Positions 14,519 through 19,489 of a DNA stretch of 19,489 bases are shown here, piece after piece. A program made the position numbers and the translations under genes. Every line of letters starts with the position of its first letter. The first letter of the stretch is position 1. The notes beneath the pieces were generated by a model. That model was not told where the DNA came from. It ran no database searches and was given only the letters and a program-made list of their open reading frames with translations. The DNA lies in assembly GCA_017428285.1 (NCBI GenBank), contig JAFRRE010000148.1:1-19489 (forward strand). Direction: 5' to 3'. This DNA comes from Bacteroidales bacterium. Its GTDB lineage: Bacteria > Bacteroidota > Bacteroidia > Bacteroidales > F082.

Positions 14519-15662
14519 AACGTGGTAAATAGTATTTGTGCTGGATATGATAGCCGATGCCGAAACTGATGAAGTCGGCCTTGATGTCGTAGGTGGTGAA
14601 GGCGAGGGTGGCAAACAGGTTGTCGGTGAAATAGTAGCGCACGGCCACCTTCTGGTAAAACAGGAAGGCCTTGGCGAACAGTGCCTCATTGTTGCGCAGG
14701 CCGACATTGAACATGAAACTGACGCGGTCGAGCATCATCTCATATGAAACTAGCAGACTGACCTCTGTTTTCCAATCCGGATGGGTGATTTTGCTGCTGT
14801 TGTCGATGACCACTTCCGTGCCAAGGCCAAAACGGTCGCGCTCGGTGAGCTGGAACATGAAGTTGGCAGCCAAGTCATGCACGAAATAGTACTGGTGTGT
14901 GCCATACTCCTGACTCAAGTCTTTGAAGCCGAGAGTGTATTGGTAGTCGGTGACAAAGTGCCGCTTTCCATCGAATTCAAAGAGGTAGTTTTTGGTGCGT
15001 AGTCTCTTATCGATGCGTGCTTTAGGTGGAGCCAAATACCATGACAAGCCGCTGGCAGCACTGAAAATGTTGATGCCCATGTTGGGCGAGCGTGTGGCAC
15101 CGTTCGAGAAATGGGTCAAGCCCACTGAGGTTACCCAATGCAGCCGGTCGATGATGCGTTGGCGATATTCGAATGACAGGTTGATGGCTGCGTTCACATG
15201 CGAGCCAATGGCGTAGTTGTGGAAATTCTCTTTCGGGTCAAACTTGTTGGTGAGATACGACACGCCCACGCCCAGTTTGAAGGTCAGTCTGCTGTTCTCA
15301 CCCGGGGTGATGGGAAAGTTGATGAAAGGGTAGAGGGCGAACACCTTGCCCAACTCGGCAGAGATGCTGTCGTTGCCGAAACCTGAGTAATAAAAGGTGA
15401 ACCCGATGGAAGGGTAGTTGTGAAGCACTTCCCAACGGTTTTCGCCGTAGGTATTGCGGTGCAACGAGAACTCGTAGGCGGGCGTATGTCGGCTGTAACG
15501 ACCTAAGGCTGAGTGGTATTGGTCGTTTTGGAAGTACATGTAACCATAGTGCATCCGCGCCTCAATCTCATAGTTGCGGTGGCTCAATTGTGCATTCGTT
15601 GCTTTCCCTATTAATAATAAGGTAAGCAGCACGAAAAAGATATGGCGTTTTTGTCTTTCCAT
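14478..15662 (-). CDS. PagL-like lipid A 3-O-deacylase / acyloxyacyl hydrolase family
   Basis: A 394-residue exported protein. Residues 1-24 are a signal peptide (cut near ATNA-Q). Residues 38-210 resemble the outer-membrane PagL barrel, which removes the 3-O acyl chain of lipid A. The diagnostic 'LTHFSNGA' at 182-189 supplies the catalytic His184 and Ser186, followed by 'PNMGIN' (193-198). At 394 residues it is about twice the length of classical PagL; the second half (211-394) is also beta-strand-rich ('FGLGTEVVID', 'VAVRYYFTDNLFATLAF') and could be a second barrel or an enlarged one. The third catalytic residue, an acidic side chain in PagL, is not clear. The DUF2807 gene follows with a 41-base overlap. 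The -7 element is 7 bases from the ATG, so the mRNA may lack a leader. Confidence 0.78.
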   Translation of the reverse strand: MERQKRHIFFVLLTLLLIGKATNAQLSHRNYEIEARMHYGYMYFQNDQYHSALGRYSRHTPAYEFSLHRNTYGENRWEVLHNYPSIGFTFYYSGFGNDSISAELGKVFALYPFINFPITPGENSRLTFKLGVGVSYLTNKFDPKENFHNYAIGSHVNAAINLSFEYRQRIIDRLHWVTSVGLTHFSNGATRSPNMGINIFSAASGLSWYLAPPKARIDKRLRTKNYLFEFDGKRHFVTDYQYTLGFKDLSQEYGTHQYYFVHDLAANFMFQLTERDRFGLGTEVVIDNSSKITHPDWKTEVSLLVSYEMMLDRVSFMFNVGLRNNEALFAKAFLFYQKVAVRYYFTDNLFATLAFTTYDIKADFISFGIGYHIQHKYYLPRYEKKYRRNPVYPR

Positions 15663-15669
15663 TGGGGCT

Positions 15670-15678
15670 GCAAAGGTA
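15670..15678 (-). promoter_or_regulatory. -7 promoter element of the pagL-like gene
   Basis: TACCTTTGC (minus, 15678-15670) is an exact TAnnTTTGC match and ends 7 bases before the ATG. No convincing TTTG -33 box lies 19-21 bases upstream. Confidence 0.55.
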
Positions 15679-15700
15679 CGAAAAACTATGATAACAGATG

Positions 15701-15829
15701 GATTCCCTTCGGGAATGGAGTGCCATTATTATTGTTAACCGCGGCGGCTTCAAACGTTTATGATCCGTCAGCTTTACAAACCGTCGCTTTTCACATCAGA
15801 CACAAACTCCATTCCCGCGCAGCGGGAAT
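15701..15829. repeat. Inverted pair of REP-like palindromes (BIME-like)
   Basis: The first unit is ATTCCC-TTC-GGGAAT (15702-15716) followed by GGAGT. The second is ATTCCCGC-GCA-GCGGGAAT (15811-15829) preceded by ACTCC. Read on the minus strand, the second unit has the same form as the first: GATTCCC...GGGAATGGAGT. The two are thus copies of one element in opposite orientation, joined by an 11-bp inverted repeat (15711-15721 with 15806-15816). The arrangement matches bacterial interspersed mosaic elements. It sits between divergent promoters of pagL-like and mazG genes. Confidence 0.7.
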
Positions 15830-15851
15830 CTCAACTTACAATATTATTCCG

Positions 15852-15860
15852 TACTTTTGC
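15852..15860 (+). promoter_or_regulatory. -7 promoter element of mazG
   Basis: TACTTTTGC is an exact TAnnTTTGC match, 19 bases before the mazG ATG. No TTTG box is seen at normal spacing; the upstream sequence there is the edge of the REP-like repeat. Confidence 0.6.
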
Positions 15861-15879
15861 ACCTTCAAATAATGATATT

Positions 15880-16653
15880 ATGGATGAAAGATTATCCGCT
15901 TTCAAGCGACTATTGGATATCATGGATGCAGTTCGCGCGGGCTGCCCTTGGGACAGCACCCAAACCATTCAAAGCCTGCGCCATCTCACCATCGAAGAGA
16001 CCTACGAACTCAGCCAAGCCATCCTCAACGACGACCTCAACGAGGTAAAGAAGGAACTCGGCGACCTCATGCTACACCTCGTTTTCTATGCCAAGATAGG
16101 GCAGGAGCAGGGTGCCTTCGACATCGCCGACGTGCTCAACGGCATTTGCGAGAAGATGATTGTGCGTCATCCGCATATCTTTGGCAATGAGCATGTTGAG
16201 AACGCCGAGCAGGTTGAGCAGAACTGGGAGAAGATCAAGCTGGAGCGCGAGCACAACCGTAGTGTGTTGGGTGGCGTGCCCGAAGGACTGCCGTCGCTGC
16301 TGAAGGCTTACCGCATGGCACAGAAGACCGCTGGTGTGGGCTTCCGCTGGCCCGATACGGAGCAGGCTTGGCAGAAGGTGGAGGAGGAGAAAAAAGAACT
16401 CTTTGAAGAATTGCAAAAACCTGATAACCAAGACAATGTTGAATCAGAATATGGCGACCTGCTCTTCGCCTTGGCAGCCTACGGTAACTACATCGGTGTG
16501 AACCCCGACGACGCCCTCGAAAAGACCAACAAGAAATTCCGCGAGCGTTTCGCCCACGTGGAGCAGCGTGCCCGCGAGCAAGGCAAGGGCGTGCAGCACC
16601 TCACTCTCGAGGAGATGATTGCCTACTGGAAAGAAGCAAAATCCAAACTCTAA
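15880..16653 (+). CDS. mazG: MazG nucleoside triphosphate pyrophosphohydrolase
   Basis: MazG hydrolyses NTPs and dNTPs to monophosphates and pyrophosphate, clearing damaged nucleotides and, in E. coli, lowering ppGpp precursors. The 257-residue product has two MazG repeats. The first has CPWD (22-25), EETYE (39-43) and KKELGD (57-62); the second has EEEKKELFEE (168-177) and EYGDLLFA (190-197). The acidic motifs bind the magnesium ions. 'GVPEGLPSLLKAYRMAQKTA' (132-151) links the halves and is highly typical. Length matches the E. coli enzyme. I chose ATG 15880, which directly opens the domain and follows the promoter; the open frame back to 15760 would run through the promoter and a repeat. 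It is apparently a single-gene transcript, and no terminator is seen after it. Confidence 0.95.
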   Translation: MDERLSAFKRLLDIMDAVRAGCPWDSTQTIQSLRHLTIEETYELSQAILNDDLNEVKKELGDLMLHLVFYAKIGQEQGAFDIADVLNGICEKMIVRHPHIFGNEHVENAEQVEQNWEKIKLEREHNRSVLGGVPEGLPSLLKAYRMAQKTAGVGFRWPDTEQAWQKVEEEKKELFEELQKPDNQDNVESEYGDLLFALAAYGNYIGVNPDDALEKTNKKFRERFAHVEQRAREQGKGVQHLTLEEMIAYWKEAKSKL

Positions 16654-16688
16654 ACTCTCAACTCTAAACTAAAAAAATCACAATCCAC

Positions 16689-16719
16689 GTTGCAACAAAC
16701 AAAAAATGGTTATATTTGC
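16689..16719 (+). promoter_or_regulatory. Promoter of the large T9SS protein gene
   Basis: TATATTTGC (16711-16719) is an exact -7 element. GTTG (16689-16692) lies 18 bases upstream and is a fair -33 box. A 64-base AT-rich leader, ending in CAAACAAA before the ATG, follows. The region from 16654 holds only this promoter and CTCTAAACT-type repeats. Confidence 0.7.
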
Positions 16720-16783
16720 AGCGCATTTTCGAGAATCATTTAATCAAATCAACTCACTTAATACTAACTAAAATTCAAACAAA

Positions 16784-19249
16784 ATGAAAAAAGTATCTTT
16801 ACTCATTGCGATGATTGCCTTTGTTTTTGGCAATGCTTTCGCACAGATGAGCTTCGATTTCAACGACGGCGTGGCCGGCGCTAAGATTGCTCAGACCTAC
16901 GGTGATCCTTGGACCACTTGGAGCAACGCTCCTGGCGGTTCCGAAGACGGTGTCTTTGGTGAAGCTGGTGGCACAATGGCTGCTCATTTCACCTATGGCA
17001 ATGACCAAGTCGTTATGCTTGGTGACCACTCGACGGGTGTTTACGACCTCGAGTTCGATGCCTACGTACCAGAAGGAAAGAATGGTTACTTCAACGTCCT
17101 GCACCACTTCGCTGGTAGCAATAGCACTTGGGCCATGCAGGTCTACATGCACATGACAAACGATGGCCAGAACTCGACCCAAGCTCCCAACCACGGCACT
17201 GTACACGCTGGTAGCAATGGTACTTGCGACCTGCCTTGCGTCTATGATGAATGGATGCACTTCCGCGTGCATGTCGATGCCGACAACGACGTTGCCGAAC
17301 TTTATTTCAATGTTGTAGGCCAGGCTGAAGAGCTTTATGCTACTTGGCAGTGGAGCATGGACAGCTTCGGTGAGAACCAAGCTGACCGCGTCCTCGGCGC
17401 TATGGACTTCTTCCCGCCTGAGAATGCCGCTACTTCCGAGTACTACATCGACAACCTCACCGTCACCCTGCAGAGCAACGATGAGGTGCTGCTTCTCGAA
17501 CCCTTTGAGGAGTACACCGTGGGCAACAAGATTGCTGCTGAAGCCGTTGCTGCTGGTCACGACTGGTGGACCACTTGGAGCAACCAACCTGGTGGAAGCG
17601 AAGACGGTGTTGTTGCCAGCTTTGATGGCACCCAATGCGGTCACCTCACCTATGGCAATGACCAAGTCCTTCTCCTTGGCGACGAAGAAAACGGTAACTA
17701 CGACCTTGAGTTCGACATCCTCGTTCCTGAAGGAAAGAATGGTTACTTCAACATCCTGCACCACTTTGCTGGCTCCAACAGCACTTGGGCTATGCAGTGC
17801 TACCTCCATCTGACCAACGATGGTCAGAACTCGACCTCCGCTCCTGGTCAAGGTACCATCCACGCTGGTAGCAATGGTACTGCCACATTGACCAACGTGG
17901 CTTATGACCAATGGATGCACTTCCGCTTGAATGTGGACACTGACACCGATGTCGCCACCTATTATTATACCGCTCCTGGTGAAGAAGAAGTGCTCGTTTG
18001 CACTTGGCAGTGGAGCTTGGACAGCTTCGGTAATAACACGGTTGGTCGTACACTTGCTGCAATGAACTTCTATCCGCCTGAGAATGCTGCCACTTCCGAG
18101 TACTATCTCGACAACTTCAGCTTCAAGAAGATCGGTGGCGAAAGCGCTCCTGATATTAATATCACTCCTGCAGCAGTCAATGAAGAACTCGCTGAAGATG
18201 ACATGACCACTGTTGACATCGTCATCAACAACGATGGTAACTCCATCGGCGACTGGGCCGGCTGGCTTGACTTCGGTCAAGGTGGCACTGGATCACAGAG
18301 CGCTGACCTTTACTACCACAATGGTGATGTCGAAAGCGCCACTGGTATTGGTTCATCCGATGCTTACACTCGTGAGTTTGGTATCCGTCTGCCCGCCACC
18401 GCTTATGCCGGTGCCGCTATGGGTATGAAAATCACTTCGGCTAAGTTCTATGTAAATCAGTATACAGCAACTGACTACAACTATGTTTTCCGTGTCTATG
18501 GTCAAGGTCTCCATAATCAACCTGGTGAACTTCTCGCCGAGAAGACCGTCAATACAACGACTTCTATGGATTGGATTACCGCTACCTTCGATGAGCCTGT
18601 CTATATGACCGGTCAAGCCATGTGGGTAACCGTGCAACTCGAACAGAGTGCCGAGCAATATCCTATGACTATGGACAGCGGTGAATATGGTGAGGAAGCT
18701 GATGGCAACTGGCTCAGCACCAATGGCAATAGCTTCAGCCACTGCTACAGCGCTGGTAACTTCGGCGGCGCCTGGATGATGAATGTCATCTGCAATGGTG
18801 AACTCATTCCTGCCACTTGGGCTACTATCAACAAGACTGAAGGTTCCATCATGGGTGGTCAAAGCGAGACCATCACCCTCAGCCTGAACTCCATTGGTCT
18901 TAGCATGGGTACCAACTATGAAGCCAACCTTATCATTAACACCAATGATGTCGAAATGGCTCACGTTGAAATCCCTGTCACCCTCGCCGTCACTGATGGT
19001 GTGGTTGAAAACAACGGTGTTGAATTAGCTAGCATCTATCCCAACCCCGCCACTTCGCAGGTCACCCTCGAAGGCGAGAACCTGAACAGCGTGGCCATCT
19101 ACAATGTGGCTGGTCAGCTTGTCCGCGTGGTGAAGCTCAACAACATGGTCAACAACATCGACATGAATGTTGAGGCTGGTGTCTACTTCTTCAGCATCTA
19201 CGACAACAATGGCCGCAACAACGTCCAACGCGTTGTCATCGTGAAGTAA
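16784..19249 (+). CDS. T9SS surface protein with duplicated lectin-like domains
   Basis: An 821-residue exported protein. Residues 1-20 are a signal peptide (GNAFA-Q). Two tandem concanavalin/LamG-like units follow (23-229 and 237-448), sharing blocks such as 'WTTWSN.PGGSEDG', 'VPEGKNGYFN.LHHFAGSNST' and 'FPPENAATSEYY.DN'. I recall such single domains in other Bacteroidota T9SS proteins. Next come an Ig-like beat ('DINITPAAVNEEL...VINNDGN', 457-487), a jelly-roll-like segment (about 503-672; 'GELLAEKTVN', 'WITATFDEPVYMTGQAMWVT'), the rest of the Ig-like fold ('GSIMGGQSETITLSL...LIINTND', 687-722) and a T9SS sorting domain (750-821: IYPNPA, 'VAIYNVAGQLVR', 'AGVYFFSI', VIVK). No catalytic residues are recognised; binding to glycan or matrix is the likely role. 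Uniform codon choice suggests strong expression. It has a clean promoter and terminator and appears monocistronic. Confidence 0.9.
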   Translation: MKKVSLLIAMIAFVFGNAFAQMSFDFNDGVAGAKIAQTYGDPWTTWSNAPGGSEDGVFGEAGGTMAAHFTYGNDQVVMLGDHSTGVYDLEFDAYVPEGKNGYFNVLHHFAGSNSTWAMQVYMHMTNDGQNSTQAPNHGTVHAGSNGTCDLPCVYDEWMHFRVHVDADNDVAELYFNVVGQAEELYATWQWSMDSFGENQADRVLGAMDFFPPENAATSEYYIDNLTVTLQSNDEVLLLEPFEEYTVGNKIAAEAVAAGHDWWTTWSNQPGGSEDGVVASFDGTQCGHLTYGNDQVLLLGDEENGNYDLEFDILVPEGKNGYFNILHHFAGSNSTWAMQCYLHLTNDGQNSTSAPGQGTIHAGSNGTATLTNVAYDQWMHFRLNVDTDTDVATYYYTAPGEEEVLVCTWQWSLDSFGNNTVGRTLAAMNFYPPENAATSEYYLDNFSFKKIGGESAPDINITPAAVNEELAEDDMTTVDIVINNDGNSIGDWAGWLDFGQGGTGSQSADLYYHNGDVESATGIGSSDAYTREFGIRLPATAYAGAAMGMKITSAKFYVNQYTATDYNYVFRVYGQGLHNQPGELLAEKTVNTTTSMDWITATFDEPVYMTGQAMWVTVQLEQSAEQYPMTMDSGEYGEEADGNWLSTNGNSFSHCYSAGNFGGAWMMNVICNGELIPATWATINKTEGSIMGGQSETITLSLNSIGLSMGTNYEANLIINTNDVEMAHVEIPVTLAVTDGVVENNGVELASIYPNPATSQVTLEGENLNSVAIYNVAGQLVRVVKLNNMVNNIDMNVEAGVYFFSIYDNNGRNNVQRVVIVK
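16850..18127 (+). repeat. Intragenic tandem duplication (about 630 bases x 2)
   Basis: Copy one (16850-17470) and copy two (17492-18127) encode the two lectin-like domains. DNA similarity is still high in blocks, for example GGAAAGAATGGTTACTTCAA at both 17078 and 17732, while loops differ. This points to duplication within the gene followed by divergence. Confidence 0.8.
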
Positions 19250-19300
19250 TCAATCCACTGGATTGAATGAAAAAACCGCTCCGTTTGGGGCGGTTTTTTT
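19250..19300 (+). terminator. Terminator of the large T9SS gene, preceded by a small hairpin
   Basis: AAAAACCGCTCC (19271-19282) pairs with GGGGCGGTTTTT (19287-19298) over 12 bp, including one G-T pair, around a 4-base loop and continues into more T residues to 19300: a strong intrinsic terminator. Before it, TCAATCC-ACT-GGATTGA (19250-19266) is a perfect 7-bp hairpin that begins right after the stop codon and may protect the mRNA end. Confidence 0.88.
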
Positions 19301-19338
19301 GTTTGTTTTGCCTGCCGGGGTTCGTTGAATCCCCCTAG

Positions 19339-19356
19339 CCCCCTTTGCAAAGGGGG
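19339..19356. repeat. REP-like perfect palindrome
   Basis: CCCCCTTTGCAAAGGGGG is an 18-bp perfect palindrome. The preceding CCCCCTAG (19331-19338) completes a CCCCCTAGCCCCCTTTG pattern that I recall as dispersed in many bacterial genomes. It is flanked by two TGCCnnCCGGG motifs (19311-19319, 19360-19370 region). No T-run follows, so it is not a terminator. Confidence 0.65.
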
Positions 19357-19403
19357 AACTGCCTACCGGGCGCTGGTGTAAATGGCAAATAAAAAATCAA
19401 CAA

Positions 19404-19451
19404 TTTTTCGTAATTATTTTTCATCAGTTTTTCGTAATTAGTTTTCATCAG
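19404..19451. repeat. Two tandem copies of a 24-base unit
   Basis: The unit TTTTTCGTAATTA-(T/G)-TTTTCATCAG occurs at 19404-19427 and 19428-19451 with 23 of 24 bases identical; a third copy begins with TTTT and is lost. There is no spacer, so this is not a CRISPR array. The last 38 bases of the window hold nothing recognisable. Confidence 0.75.
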
Positions 19452-19489
19452 TTTTGGATTGTTTTGAGGAAGTCAGCGGTTGAAGCGGA

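Noticed and set aside
14519..14707. N-terminal extension of the DUF2807 protein by 63 residues
   Set aside because: It is out-of-frame read-through of the pagL-like gene, with low-complexity Cys/Pro/Ser composition; the lipoprotein signal begins at 14518.
15760..15879. N-terminal extension of MazG by 40 residues
   Set aside because: The segment covers a REP-like repeat and the mazG -7 element and has no MazG homology.
16799..18280. Long open frame of 493 codons on the minus strand opposite the large T9SS gene
   Set aside because: It is antisense to a gene with signal peptide, domain repeats and sorting domain. Strong codon bias of the plus-strand gene explains the open frame. It has no promoter, domain or signal of its own.
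19404..19451. Possible CRISPR remnant
   Set aside because: The two units are directly adjacent with no spacer, are AT-rich, and no cas gene is present.

Overview
The window looks like chromosomal DNA of a member of the Bacteroidota, most likely Bacteroidales or a close relative. Three things point there: two proteins end in type IX secretion (T9SS) sorting domains of the 'YPNP...' kind; lipoproteins, a FadL/OmpP1 porin and a TPR-TM-LuxR regulator of Bacteroidota type are present; and eight intergenic sites match the Bacteroidota -7 promoter element TAnnTTTGC exactly or nearly. No rRNA, tRNA, CRISPR array, IS element or phage gene was seen. No gene-free stretch exceeds 300 bases.

Layout. (1) 1-201, minus: the 5' end of a GatE/GatB-type tRNA amidotransferase subunit, cut by the window edge, followed by a gap holding REP-like hairpins. 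(2) 396-3913, minus: a two-gene operon of an MsbA-like half ABC exporter and a CotH-kinase-family lipoprotein. (3) 4007-8325, plus: diphosphomevalonate decarboxylase and mevalonate kinase (overlapping start/stop), then a GtrA-family membrane protein with its own promoter, then a membrane-anchored TPR/LuxR-type regulator. The decarboxylase gene carries an in-frame palindromic repeat. (4) 8482-10689, plus: a T9SS-exported protein of unknown function, preceded by symmetric GC-rich sites and a strong promoter. (5) 10776-15662, minus: an envelope block of a FadL/OmpP1 porin, a Tyr/Trp/His/Ser-rich lipoprotein, a DUF2807 lipoprotein and a PagL-like lipid A deacylase; the last two overlap by 41 bases. 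(6) 15880-16653, plus: mazG, separated from pagL by an inverted pair of REP-like palindromes. (7) 16784-19249, plus: a large T9SS protein with two tandem lectin-like domains, closed by a strong terminator, then palindromic and tandem repeats to the end of the window.

Functionally the window mixes housekeeping (isoprenoid precursors by the mevalonate route, NTP sanitation by MazG) with envelope building and surface display. No defence system or complete mobile element was found. The observations most worth following are the palindromic repeat read through in mvaD, the promoter embedded in a terminator hairpin at 12241-12285, the membrane-anchored regulator next to a T9SS cargo with candidate operators, and predicted leaderless starts of gtrA and the pagL-like gene.
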